Of a DNA stretch of 64,000 nucleotides, positions 1-8,122 are shown piece by piece; position 1 is the first letter of the stretch, and each line of letters opens with the position of its first letter. The stretch is taken from contig NZ_KQ948998.1 in the NCBI RefSeq assembly GCF_001514265.1, positions 62,001-126,000 of the forward strand. Direction: 5' to 3'. The notes under the pieces are model-generated. The model was not told the DNA's origin and did no database searches. It saw only the letters and a list, made by a program, of their open reading frames with translations. This DNA is from Streptomyces resistomycificus (GTDB taxonomy: Bacteria > Actinomycetota > Actinomycetes > Streptomycetales > Streptomycetaceae). The position numbers and the translations under genes were made by a program.

Positions 1-572
1 ACGGTGTGGCAGTCGGAGGCGGCGACCTGGGTGGCCGCGTCGGGGCCGGCCAGGATCTCCGGGAGCGGCTCCGTGGTGCCGTACTGGGCGGCGAGGGCTT
101 CGCGCAGCGCCGGGACGGCGTCCTCGCGGGCGACCGCGACGGTTTTCGCCCGGAGGCGGTGCGCCTGCTCGGCGAGGAGGGCGACCCGTCCGCCGTTGGC
201 GGAGAGGGCGGTGACCCGGAAGCGGTCGGGGTTGCGCAGGACGAGGTCGATGGCCTGGGTACCGATCGAGCCGGTGGAGCCGAGGATCACCACGTCCTTC
301 GGTCCGTCGCCCGCGACCGGGTCGTAGACGAGGTGCGGGTCGGCCAGGGCGCGGGTCGCGGGCCCTGTCGTCCGCCCGGTGGGCGGGTCCTGCGCGAGCC
401 GCGGAGCGGCTGACGTCTCCAGCAGGTGCGTGCTCTCGCTCCCGGCGGGCCGGGCCCTGACCGCACCGGAGGTGCTGGGGTCGGGACCCGGCGCGGCGAG
501 AGTGCGTGCGTGGCGTCGCGGGGCGGACGGGACTGCCGACCCGTGCCCTGAGGGGACTGGACTGTCGCTCAT
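1..572 (-). CDS. dxr: 1-deoxy-D-xylulose 5-phosphate reductoisomerase, N-terminal part (cut by window edge)
   Basis: DXR converts 1-deoxy-D-xylulose 5-phosphate to 2-C-methyl-D-erythritol 4-phosphate with NADPH, the second step of the non-mevalonate isoprenoid pathway in the cytoplasm. The visible 190 codons contain a 90-residue low-complexity N-terminal extension rich in Ala, Pro, Ser and Thr. After it comes the NADPH-binding beta-alpha-beta start VVILGSTGSIGTQAIDLVLR and the continuation NPDRFRVTALSANG, both characteristic of the family. The start is the ATG at 572-570, preceded on the minus strand by a GGAGGG-like site. The remaining roughly 240 residues, including the catalytic part, lie beyond position 1. 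The long extension is probably disordered, and a start nearer the Rossmann fold cannot be excluded. Confidence 0.93.
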   Translation of the reverse strand, partial: MSDSPVPSGHGSAVPSAPRRHARTLAAPGPDPSTSGAVRARPAGSESTHLLETSAAPRLAQDPPTGRTTGPATRALADPHLVYDPVAGDGPKDVVILGSTGSIGTQAIDLVLRNPDRFRVTALSANGGRVALLAEQAHRLRAKTVAVAREDAVPALREALAAQYGTTEPLPEILAGPDAATQVAASDCHT

Positions 573-632
573 CCCTCCATTGTGGCCGCATCAAGGTGGT
601 GTGAGGACAGCGCGTCCCCCTCATGGGGGGCT

Positions 633-667
633 CACAGGTCGGCGGACGCGCGGCCCGCCGACCTGTG
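633..667 (-). terminator. Stem-loop terminator after the acyl-CoA dehydrogenase gene
   Basis: A perfect 13-bp stem (633-645 with 655-667) and a 9-nt loop start 7 nt past the stop of the minus-strand acyl-CoA dehydrogenase gene. There is no T-tract, as is common in Streptomyces. It separates that gene from dxr downstream. Confidence 0.75.
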
Positions 668-673
668 GCGCCG

Positions 674-2605
674 TCAGCGGATCGGCCGGTGCAGGTTCTC
701 CTTCTCGCTGGGGCCGGGGGTGGCGTCCGCGATCCACGGGCCGTCGCCCGACGGGTCGACGATGCCCTCCTCCAGCCATGCGTACGTGCCCGAGAGCACG
801 CCCTTGACGACCTTGCGGTCGAGGTCGTCGGTGTTGTTCCAGAGCCGGCCGAAGAGTTCCTCGACGCGGATGCGGGACTGGCGGCAGAAGGTGTCGGCCA
901 GTTGGTAGGCCTCGCGGCCGTGGTCCTCGGTGCCGCGCAGCAGCTCGGCGCGTACGCAGGCCGCGCTCATCGCGAACAGTTCGGCGCCGATGTCGACGAT
1001 CCGGCCCAGGAAGCCCTGCTTGGTCTCCATCCGGCCCTGCCAGCGGGACATGGCGTAGAAGGTGGAGCGGGCCAGTTTGCGGGCGGTGCGTTCGACGTAG
1101 CGCAGGTGTCCCGAGAGGTCGACCTCGCGCTTGAACTCGCTGTAGGTGCCGGGGAGCTGGCCCGGGCCCGCGACCAGTTTCGGCAGCCACCTGGCGTAGA
1201 AGGCGCCGGCCTGGGCGCCCGCCTTCGCCTTGTCCGAGAGGGACTTCTCGGGGTCGATGAGATCGCCTGCGACCGAGAGGTGGGCGTCGACCGCCTCACG
1301 GGCGATCAGCAGGTGCATGATCTCGGTCGAGCCCTCGAAGATGCGGTTGATACGGAGGTCGCGCAGGACCTGTTCGGCGGGGACCGCGCGTTCGCCGCGG
1401 GCCTTGAGTGAGGCGGCCGTCTCGAAGCCGCGGCCGCCGCGGATCTGGACCAGCTCGTCGGCCATGAGCCAGGCCATCTCGGAGGCGTAGAGCTTGGCCA
1501 GCGCCCCCTCGATGCGGATGTCGTTGCGGTCCTCGTCGGCCATCTGGCTCGACAGGTCCAGGACGGCCTCCAGGGCGAAGGTGGTCGCCGCGATGAAGGA
1601 GATCTTCGATCCGACCGCCTCGTGGTGGGCGATCGGCTTGCCCCACTGCTCGCGGGCCGCCGACCACTCCCGGGCGATCTTCAGGCACCACTTGCCGGCG
1701 GCCACGCAGGAGGCGGGCAGGGACAGCCGCCCGGTGTTCAGGGTCGTGAGCGCGATCTTCAGGCCGGCGCCCTCGGGGCCGATGCGGTTGGCGGCGGGGA
1801 CCCGGACCTGGTGGAAGCGGGTGACGCCGTTCTCGATGCCGCGCAGGCCCAGGAAGGCGTTGCGGTTCTCGACCGTGATGCCCGGCGAGTTGGTCTCCAC
1901 GACGAAGGCGGTGATGCCGCCCTTGTGGCCCTCGCTCTTCGGCACCCGGGCCATCACGACCAGCAGGTCGGCCACGACGCCGTTGGTGGTCCACAGTTTC
2001 ACCCCGTCGAGGACGTACTCGTCCCCGTCGGGCACCGCGCTGGTGGCCAGCCGGGCCGGGTCCGAGCCGACGTCCGGCTCGGTGAGCAGGAAGGCGCTGA
2101 TGTCGGTGCGGGCGCAGCGCGGCAGGAAGGTCTCCTTCTGCTCCGCTGTGCCGAACAGCTTCAGGGGCTGCGGTACGCCGATCGACTGGTGCGCCGAGAG
2201 CAGCACCCCGATCGCCGGGCTGGCCGAGCCCGCCAGGGACAGCGCCTTGTTGTAGTACACCTGGGTGAGGCCGAGGCCTCCGTACTTGGTGTCGATCTTC
2301 ATGCCGAAGGCGCCGAGCTCCTTGAGGCCGTCCACGACCTCGTCGGGGATCCTGGCCTCCCGCTCGATCAGGGCGCCGTCCACCTTCGTCTCGACGAAGT
2401 CGCGCAGTTTGGCGAGGAACTCCTCGCCGCGCTGGGCGTGCTCGTCGGAGGGGAGGGGGTGGGGGTGGATGAGGTCGAGCCGGAAGCGGCCGAGGAACAG
2501 CTCCTTGGCGAAGCTTGGCTTGCGCCAGTCCTGCTCCCGGGCTGCCTCCGCCACCTGACGTGCTTCACGCTCGGTGACGGTGGGTTGGGTGGGTGGTGCG
2601 GACAT
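674..2605 (-). CDS. Acyl-CoA dehydrogenase, long (about 640-residue) type
   Basis: This FAD-dependent enzyme would introduce a trans-2,3 double bond into an acyl-CoA, passing electrons to ETF. The 643-residue protein has the usual N-terminal helical domain. The beta-domain signature LLTEPDVGSDPA is followed by the C-terminal four-helix domain with QIRGGRGFE. The catalytic-Glu segment RIFEGSTEIMHLLIARE is present, the position used by short/medium-chain type dehydrogenases. About 190 extra C-terminal residues match the longer VLCAD-like bacterial members. The ATG at 2605 is chosen because GAGGTGAG lies about 6-8 nt upstream; a GTG at 2614 has no spacing to that site. The chain-length preference of the substrate cannot be told. 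No beta-oxidation partner genes are adjacent. Confidence 0.9.
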   Translation of the reverse strand: MSAPPTQPTVTEREARQVAEAAREQDWRKPSFAKELFLGRFRLDLIHPHPLPSDEHAQRGEEFLAKLRDFVETKVDGALIEREARIPDEVVDGLKELGAFGMKIDTKYGGLGLTQVYYNKALSLAGSASPAIGVLLSAHQSIGVPQPLKLFGTAEQKETFLPRCARTDISAFLLTEPDVGSDPARLATSAVPDGDEYVLDGVKLWTTNGVVADLLVVMARVPKSEGHKGGITAFVVETNSPGITVENRNAFLGLRGIENGVTRFHQVRVPAANRIGPEGAGLKIALTTLNTGRLSLPASCVAAGKWCLKIAREWSAAREQWGKPIAHHEAVGSKISFIAATTFALEAVLDLSSQMADEDRNDIRIEGALAKLYASEMAWLMADELVQIRGGRGFETAASLKARGERAVPAEQVLRDLRINRIFEGSTEIMHLLIAREAVDAHLSVAGDLIDPEKSLSDKAKAGAQAGAFYARWLPKLVAGPGQLPGTYSEFKREVDLSGHLRYVERTARKLARSTFYAMSRWQGRMETKQGFLGRIVDIGAELFAMSAACVRAELLRGTEDHGREAYQLADTFCRQSRIRVEELFGRLWNNTDDLDRKVVKGVLSGTYAWLEEGIVDPSGDGPWIADATPGPSEKENLHRPIR

Positions 2606-2792
2606 GAGGCTCACCTCGCCGCGAATCGGGATCTTGGGGCCGTTTGGTTACTGACGGGTGCTACCCGATCGTATGTACCCGATCCGGGCCGCACCCACCA
2701 CCCCTCGTGCGGCCGTTCAGCCGATGCATGGCCTCCGCGCGGCCACGCGTGGTAGTCAGGAACCCTTCGCTCGGGCACCCGGCGCCAAGTCC
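2606..2792. promoter_or_regulatory. Left half of the divergent control region (acyl-CoA dehydrogenase side)
   Basis: This stretch holds the promoter of the minus-strand acyl-CoA dehydrogenase gene. Two TACCCGAT direct repeats, 14 bp apart (2662-2669 and 2676-2683), lie in its upstream part and could be a regulator site. No coding sequence is supported here. The right half (2793-2915) carries the LacI-type operators. Confidence 0.4.
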
Positions 2793-2812
2793 TTGTCGAA
2801 GCGCTTCGACAA
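2793..2812. promoter_or_regulatory. LacI-family operator O1 (perfect 20-bp palindrome)
   Basis: TTGTCGAAGCGCTTCGACAA is a perfect palindrome 104 bp upstream of the lacI-type start. Its GAAGCGCTTC core with a central CG step is the standard form of LacI/GalR operators. The same core recurs at 2887, 18437 and 18597, all at the control regions of the glycoside hydrolase locus, so it is very probably the site of the regulator encoded at 2916. Confidence 0.85.
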
Positions 2813-2882
2813 CCTATGGACACCCACCCCCGGTGGAGCTACTGTCGAACCACCCTCACCCGCCCTAGTTCGCATCGCGCAC

Positions 2883-2899
2883 TGTCGAAGCGCTTCACA
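2883..2899. promoter_or_regulatory. LacI-family operator O2, just upstream of the repressor gene
   Basis: TGTCGAAGCGCTTCACA (one mismatch from symmetry) ends 16 nt before the repressor ATG and sits next to its GGAGAG ribosome site. Repressor bound here would block transcription of lacI and the GH31 gene behind it (autoregulation). Its centre is about 88 bp from O1, so both could be bound by one looped tetramer. Confidence 0.82.
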
Positions 2900-2915
2900 A
2901 AGCTTGGAGAGCTGG

Positions 2916-3932
2916 ATGGTCACCCTCGCCGAGGTCGCCCAGCACGCCGGAGTCTCGGCGAGCACGGTGAGCTATGTCCTCAGCGGCAAGCGGTCCATCT
3001 CCGGGGCCACCCGGCAGCGGGTGGAGCAGAGCATCCGCGAGCTGGGCTACCACCCGAACGCGGGTGCCCGCGCCCTGGCCAGCAGCAAGTCGAACATCAT
3101 CGCGCTGATGATCCCGCTGCGCACCGACATGTACGTGCCGGTGATGATGGAGATCGCCATCGCGGTGGCCACCACGGCCCGCACCCACGGCTACGACGTG
3201 CTGCTGCTCACCGGCGAGGAGGGTCCCGACGCGGTGCGCCGGGTGACCGGCAGCGGACTCGCCGACGCGATGATCGTGATGGACGTCGAACTCGACGACG
3301 AACGGCTGCCGTTCCTGCGCGGCACCCACCAGCCGTCGGTCCTGATCGGACTGCCCGCCGACACCTCCGGGCTGACCTGCGTCGACCTCGACTTCAAGGC
3401 GACGGGCGCGCTGTGCGTCGAGCACCTGGCGACCCTCGGTCACCGCGACATCGCTGTCATCGGCGAGGCCCCGGCCGTCTACGAGCGTCACACCGGCTTC
3501 GCCGAGCGCACCCTCGACGGACTGCGCTCCCGCGCCCAGGAGTTGGGCGTCCGAACGCTGCACCGGCCGTGCGAGGGCGGGTACGACGCGATGGCCGTGA
3601 CCCTCGCCCGCGTGCTCGACGAGCGACCGGGCACCACCGGGTTCGTCGTACAGAACGAGTCGGCGGTGGAGCCGCTGCTCGCCCTGCTGCGCCAGCAGGG
3701 GCGGGCCGTGCCCGAGGACGTGTCGGTGGTCGCGATCTGCCCCGACCAGGTCGCCGTCCAGGCCTCGGTGCGGCTGACGTCGGTCGCCATCCCCGCCCAG
3801 GAGATGGGCCGGCACGCCGTGGAGCGTCTGGTGGCCAAGCTCGACGGCCACGGAACCGACGAAGTCGTGCTGATCACGCCCGAGTTGACGGAACGGGCGA
3901 GCACCGGGCCCGCGCCGGCCGTCGCTTCCTGA
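2916..3932 (+). CDS. LacI/GalR-family transcriptional repressor of the xyloglucan locus
   Basis: The 338-residue protein has an N-terminal LacI helix-turn-helix (residues 1-55). VTLAEVAQHAGVSASTVSYVL is followed by the hinge region AGARALASSKSNIIAL. A periplasmic-binding-protein-like effector domain follows to the end. The ATG at 2916 is preceded by GGAGAG at 7-8 nt; a longer reading would run through operator O2 and lacks a ribosome site. The GH31 gene follows after 70 nt on the same strand, so they are likely co-transcribed. Four GAAGCGCTTC palindromes at this promoter and at the divergent transporter/GH3 promoter suggest one regulon. The inducer is not visible; a xyloglucan oligosaccharide or one of its sugars is my inference. 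Confidence 0.92.
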   Translation: MVTLAEVAQHAGVSASTVSYVLSGKRSISGATRQRVEQSIRELGYHPNAGARALASSKSNIIALMIPLRTDMYVPVMMEIAIAVATTARTHGYDVLLLTGEEGPDAVRRVTGSGLADAMIVMDVELDDERLPFLRGTHQPSVLIGLPADTSGLTCVDLDFKATGALCVEHLATLGHRDIAVIGEAPAVYERHTGFAERTLDGLRSRAQELGVRTLHRPCEGGYDAMAVTLARVLDERPGTTGFVVQNESAVEPLLALLRQQGRAVPEDVSVVAICPDQVAVQASVRLTSVAIPAQEMGRHAVERLVAKLDGHGTDEVVLITPELTERASTGPAPAVAS

Positions 3933-4002
3933 CCCGCCTCCCCTCCCCGCACGCCGCCCCCGTCAGGGCACCGCCATGTCTGCACTCCTTCAAGGAGCAC
4001 CC

Positions 4003-6045
4003 GTGAACCAGCCTGCCGAAACCCAGCCACAGGTCAGCCTCGCGCAGTCGTCACCCACCGTCGGCACCTTCCGTGAGCGGGACGGCGCGCTGGAGTGGAG
4101 CGGCCGCCAGGAGACCGTCCGCATCGAGCCGTGGGGGCCGGACGCGGTCCGGGTCCGTGCCCGGCTGGGCGGGCCGGTCCTGGACGGGCTGCCGGGCGCG
4201 CTGCTGGACGAGCCGCCCGCCACCGAGTCCACCGTCAAGATCGAGGACGGGCGGGGTGTGCTGACCGTCGGCTCGCTGACCGTGCAGGTGGACGCCGAGG
4301 GCCTGATCCGCTTCCTGCGCACGGAGGACGGCACGGAGGTGCTGGCCGAGGACCGCGCCCACTTCTGGTGGCCGGGCCCGCGCCTCTACACCGCCGTCGG
4401 CAACGGCTACCACCGCCTGGAGCAGCGGTTCGCCGCCTACGACGACGAGAAGCTGTACGGCCTCGGTCAGCACCAGCACGGCCGGCTGGACCAGAAGGGC
4501 CTGGTCCTGGACCTGGTCCAGCGCAACGCCGAGGTGGGCATCCCGGTCCTCACCTCCAGCCGCGGCTACACCCTGCTGTGGAACAACCCGGCGATCGGCC
4601 GGGTGGAGCTGGCAGGCAACGGCACCCGCTGGGTGGCGGACTCGGCCCGGCAGCTCGACTACTGGATCACCGCGGCCGCTCCGGCCGACGCCCAGCGCCA
4701 CTACAGCGCGGTCACCGGCCGGACGCCGATGCTGCCCGAGTGGGCGGCGGGCTTCTGGCAGTGCAAGCTGCGCTACCGCACCCAGGACGAACTCCTCGGC
4801 GTGGCACGGGAGTACAAGCGCCGCGGTCTGCCCGTCACCGCGATCGTGTGCGACTTCTTCCACTGGACGCACCTGGGGGACTGGAAGTTCGACCCGAAGG
4901 AGTGGCCCGACCCGGCTGCGATGGTGCGCGAGCTGGACGAGCTCGGCATCAAGCTGGTCGTGTCCGTGTGGCCGTCGGTGTCCCCGCTCTCCGAGAACCA
5001 CCAGCTGATGGAGCAGCGCGGCCACTTCATCGGCACCCAGTACGGCCCGATGGCCCACGCCGACTGGCCGGACAAGGAGGTCGCCTCCACCGTCCAGGTC
5101 GCCTTCTACGACGCCACCAACCCCGAGGCCCGCGAGTTCGTCTGGTCGCGTGTGAAGAAGAACTACCTGGAGCCGTACGGCATCACGGCGTTCTGGCTGG
5201 ACGCCTGCGAGCCGGAGCTGAAGCCCGGTTTCCAGGAGAACCTGCGCTACTGGACCGGCCCCGGCCTGGAGGTCGGCAACAGCTACCCGGCCGAGAACTC
5301 CCGGACCTTCTACGAAGGCCTGCGCGCGTCGGGCGAGGACGAGGTCATCACGCTCAACCGCTCGGCCTGGGCGGGCAGCCAGCGCTACGGCGCCGCCCTG
5401 TGGTCCGGTGACATCGGCACCGACTTCCCGACCCTGCGCCGGCAGATCGCGGCCGGCCTCAACACCTCCCTGTCCGGCATCCCGTGGTGGAACACCGACA
5501 TCGGCGGCTTCCACGGCGGCGACCCGGACGACCCCGCGTACCGCGAGGTGATGGTCCGCTGGTTCCAGTTCGGCGCCCTCTCCCCGGTGATGCGCCTGCA
5601 CGGCTTCCGCGACCCGGGCATGCCGCTGGGCCCGGACATGACCGGCGGCCCCAACGAGGTGTGGTCGTACGGCGAGGAGGCCGGCGCGATCCTGGAGCGG
5701 TACCTGCGGCTGCGCGAGCGGCTGAAGCCGTACGTGCTGAAGGTGATGCGCGAGGCCCACGAGGAGGGCCTGCCGGTCATGCGCCCGCTGTTCCTGGAGT
5801 TCCCCGAGGACCAGGCGGCCTGGTCGGTCGACGACGCCTACCTCTTCGGCGGGGACCTGCTGGTCGCCCCGGTGCTCACGGCGGGCGCCACGGCCCGTAC
5901 GACGTACCTTCCGGCGGGCGCGGCCTGGACGGACGCGTGGACGGGTGAGACGTACGAGGGCGGCACGGCCGTGACGGTCGACGCCCCGCTGGACCGCATC
6001 CCGCTGTTCCTGCGGGACGGGGCGAGCCTTCCGATCGCCGAGTAG
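4003..6045 (+). CDS. GH31 alpha-xylosidase / alpha-glucosidase
   Basis: A 680-residue family GH31 retaining alpha-glycosidase without a signal peptide, hence cytoplasmic. An N-terminal beta-sandwich (to about 240) precedes the TIM barrel. The nucleophile is Asp400 in AFWLDACEPE and the acid/base is Asp470 in WSGDIGTDF; WWNTDIGGF follows. The WLDxxEPE nucleophile context is seen in GH31 alpha-xylosidases, whereas classical alpha-glucosidases have WNDMNEP. Removing alpha-1,6-xylose from imported xyloglucan oligosaccharides therefore fits both sequence and neighbours. GTG at 4003 is chosen because AAGGAG lies 6 nt upstream; the ATG at 3976 has no such site. Alpha-glucosidase activity is the alternative. 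Confidence 0.88.
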   Translation: MNQPAETQPQVSLAQSSPTVGTFRERDGALEWSGRQETVRIEPWGPDAVRVRARLGGPVLDGLPGALLDEPPATESTVKIEDGRGVLTVGSLTVQVDAEGLIRFLRTEDGTEVLAEDRAHFWWPGPRLYTAVGNGYHRLEQRFAAYDDEKLYGLGQHQHGRLDQKGLVLDLVQRNAEVGIPVLTSSRGYTLLWNNPAIGRVELAGNGTRWVADSARQLDYWITAAAPADAQRHYSAVTGRTPMLPEWAAGFWQCKLRYRTQDELLGVAREYKRRGLPVTAIVCDFFHWTHLGDWKFDPKEWPDPAAMVRELDELGIKLVVSVWPSVSPLSENHQLMEQRGHFIGTQYGPMAHADWPDKEVASTVQVAFYDATNPEAREFVWSRVKKNYLEPYGITAFWLDACEPELKPGFQENLRYWTGPGLEVGNSYPAENSRTFYEGLRASGEDEVITLNRSAWAGSQRYGAALWSGDIGTDFPTLRRQIAAGLNTSLSGIPWWNTDIGGFHGGDPDDPAYREVMVRWFQFGALSPVMRLHGFRDPGMPLGPDMTGGPNEVWSYGEEAGAILERYLRLRERLKPYVLKVMREAHEEGLPVMRPLFLEFPEDQAAWSVDDAYLFGGDLLVAPVLTAGATARTTYLPAGAAWTDAWTGETYEGGTAVTVDAPLDRIPLFLRDGASLPIAE

Positions 6046-6073
6046 CGCCCCCCCCGGCCGGGGGGCGGTGGTC

Positions 6074-6108
6074 TCGTCAACTTCCTTGTTCTGCACACTT
6101 GTTGACGA
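6074..6108. repeat. Inverted repeat upstream of the sulfotransferase gene
   Basis: Eight-base arms TCGTCAAC (6074-6081) and GTTGACGA (6101-6108) are separated by 19 nt, directly before the sulfotransferase ribosome site. It could be a regulator half-site pair or a weak stem-loop. The GC-rich run at 6049-6066 just before it may terminate the GH31 transcript. Confidence 0.45.
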
Positions 6109-6141
6109 AACCTCCGCCCCCGGCGAAAGGAACCCCGCCTC

Positions 6142-7329
6142 GTGTCCTCCACTCCCCTCCCGCTGACCCTGGCCAATCTGCTGTTGCGGCCCGCGCTTGG
6201 TTCCCGGCGCGACCCGGACCGGGTCTTCGACCGGATCGCCGCCAAGGCCGGGCAGGGGGACGGGGAGGAGTGGTTCGTCGACGGTTTCAGGCCGCTGCTG
6301 CGGGAGTGGGCGTCCGACGAGGGCCTGTCGCCGGTCGGCTGGCAGTCCGCGCGGGCCCACGTCCGCAGGCATCTCACCAACCGGGCCCGGATCCGGCGGC
6401 TGCTCGCCGAGCACCCGGCGATCGCGCGGGAGCCCGTCGAGAGGCCGGTGTTCGTGGTGGGTCTGCCGCGTACCGCCACCACGCTCACCCACAGCGTGCT
6501 GTCCCTCTCCGACGAACACCGCTGCCCCCGGCTGTGGGAGCTGCTCGCGCCCGGCCTCGCCCCCTCGCCCCGGGAGCGGCGGAAGGCGATCACGTCCGCG
6601 CGCCGGACGCTGGACGGCACCTATCTGCTCTCCCCGCGCTTCCGTGACATCCACCCCATGACCGCCGAGGGCCCCGAGGAGTGCACCTTCCTCCTGCCGC
6701 ACGCCCTGGTGCCGCTGTCCCAGGCCCGGCTGCCGGAGTACCACGCCCGGCAGTTCGAGCGGGACTTCGTGCCTGACTACCGGCACCTCAAGGAGTGCTT
6801 CCAGGTGCTCCAGTACGGCCGCCCGCGCCGCCGCTGGATCCTGAAGTCCCCCATGCACACCGGGAACCTCGACGCCCTCCTCGAGGTGTTCCCGGACGCC
6901 ACCCTCGTGTGGACCCACCGTGACCCGGTGACCGCCGTGGCCTCGTTCTGCAGCCTGGTCGAGTGCGGTATGGCCCTCTCGCGCCGCACGGTCGACCTGC
7001 ACGCCCTGGGCGCCACCTGGCTCGACCTGCTGAGCCGCTCGGTGCGACGCGGGCTCGCGGCCCGGGCGGACGTTCCCCGCGAGGCACTGGTGGACGTGCC
7101 GTACTCCTGGCTCGGCTCCGACCCGGCCACCGGTGCCCCGAAGCTCTACGAGGCCGTCGGCGCCCGCTGGACCGACGCCGACGCCGCCCGGCTCCCAGAG
7201 GTCGCCACCCGGCTCAAGGGCAGCCGGCCGCACCGCTACGACCTGGCCCGCTACGGCCTGACCCGGGCCGGGGTCGAGTCGGCCTTCGCCGACTACAACA
7301 CGCTGCGGGCCGAGGTCGACCGCGCCTGA
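6142..7329 (+). CDS. Sulfotransferase-family protein (PAPS-dependent type)
   Basis: This 395-residue cytoplasmic protein matches the bacterial sulfotransferase group (Pfam Sulfotransfer_3 type). The 5'-phosphosulfate-binding loop is VVGLPRTATT at residues 105-114. The 3'-phosphate-binding region is around LVWTHRDPVTAVASFCSLVE, and WILKSPMHTGN lies before it. The acceptor cannot be predicted; lipids, glycans and secondary metabolites are all used by relatives. GTG at 6142 has GAAAGGAA about 9 nt upstream. It lies between two genes of the xyloglucan locus, with its own inverted repeat upstream. No PAPS-synthesis genes are near, so a role in polysaccharide use is not shown. Confidence 0.82.
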   Translation: MSSTPLPLTLANLLLRPALGSRRDPDRVFDRIAAKAGQGDGEEWFVDGFRPLLREWASDEGLSPVGWQSARAHVRRHLTNRARIRRLLAEHPAIAREPVERPVFVVGLPRTATTLTHSVLSLSDEHRCPRLWELLAPGLAPSPRERRKAITSARRTLDGTYLLSPRFRDIHPMTAEGPEECTFLLPHALVPLSQARLPEYHARQFERDFVPDYRHLKECFQVLQYGRPRRRWILKSPMHTGNLDALLEVFPDATLVWTHRDPVTAVASFCSLVECGMALSRRTVDLHALGATWLDLLSRSVRRGLAARADVPREALVDVPYSWLGSDPATGAPKLYEAVGARWTDADAARLPEVATRLKGSRPHRYDLARYGLTRAGVESAFADYNTLRAEVDRA

Positions 7330-7361
7330 CGGCACGGCCGGCCCCGGCCCGGGCGAGGCCG

Positions 7362-8075
7362 TCAGCTGCTGCTGACGGTCAGGTTGTTGGTGGTGAAGTT
7401 CAGGCCGCCGGACGACGAGGTGACCTCGTAGCCGAACTGGACGTCACCGATGGTCTCGTTGCCCATCCAGCCCTTGGTGTCCTTGATCCACCTGAGGATC
7501 GGCAGGATGTTGACGGTGCCGGAGCTGGAGTCGGAGGTCCGCAGGAACGAGAAGACCTCGTTGGCTCCGTTGCTGCCCTTGTAGACGGTCCAGGTGTGGC
7601 CGCCGAGGGTCACGTTGCCCTGCGAGGTGCCGAGCGGGCCCACGGCCCCGTTGTAGTTGACCCAGAGCATGATCTCGTAGTCGTAGTCGGTGTCCCAGAT
7701 GTCGTACGACGTGTTGTACGCGCCGGACGAGGGGACCGTGACGTTGTAGCTGCTGGTGAGCGAGCCGAGAGAGGTGATCGTCTTGTTGATCACCTTCTTG
7801 GAGTTGGGGTAGGACTTGATGCCGCCGGTGTTGGGGTGGTCGGCCCAGACACCCCAGTTGGTGCCGGAGTTGGCCCAGATGCACTGGCTGCCGGCGCCGG
7901 AGCCCCAGATGTTGTTGTAGAGGGTGTAGCCGTTGAGGCTGGTGTTGCCCCACTGGTCGCAGGAGTTCCAGACGGCGGCCTGGGCGGGGGCGGCGGCGAG
8001 ACCGATGGTGGCGCCGAGTGCGAGGGCGGGGGCGAGCAGGGCCTTGCTGATCCTGCTCAGGGTGCGTGTTGCCAT
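7362..8075 (-). CDS. Secreted GH12 endo-beta-1,4-glucanase / xyloglucanase
   Basis: The 237-residue precursor has a Sec signal peptide (cleavage predicted after AQA33). A single GH12 beta-jelly-roll follows, with no carbohydrate-binding module. The nucleophile is Glu134 in YDYEIMLW and the acid/base is Glu217 in VQFGYEV. The family cleaves beta-1,4-glucan or xyloglucan backbones with retention. ATG 8075 is preceded by AAGGGA; the longer reading to 8129 adds residues that destroy the signal peptide. It is the last gene of the minus-strand operon, 47 nt after GH95. With a secreted GH74 beside it, extracellular xyloglucan cutting is the likely role; plain cellulase activity is the alternative. 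Confidence 0.92.
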   Translation of the reverse strand: MATRTLSRISKALLAPALALGATIGLAAAPAQAAVWNSCDQWGNTSLNGYTLYNNIWGSGAGSQCIWANSGTNWGVWADHPNTGGIKSYPNSKKVINKTITSLGSLTSSYNVTVPSSGAYNTSYDIWDTDYDYEIMLWVNYNGAVGPLGTSQGNVTLGGHTWTVYKGSNGANEVFSFLRTSDSSSGTVNILPILRWIKDTKGWMGNETIGDVQFGYEVTSSSGGLNFTTNNLTVSSS

Positions 8076-8122
8076 GGTGTCCCTTCCATGGGTGGGGGGA
8101 ACTGCGGGGTTTCTCGTGGGGA

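Noticed and set aside
4051..7335. Very long open frame on the minus strand opposite GH31 and the sulfotransferase
   Set aside because: Antisense shadow: low-complexity Gly/Arg/Val-rich translation with no domain, opposite two well-supported genes in high-GC DNA.
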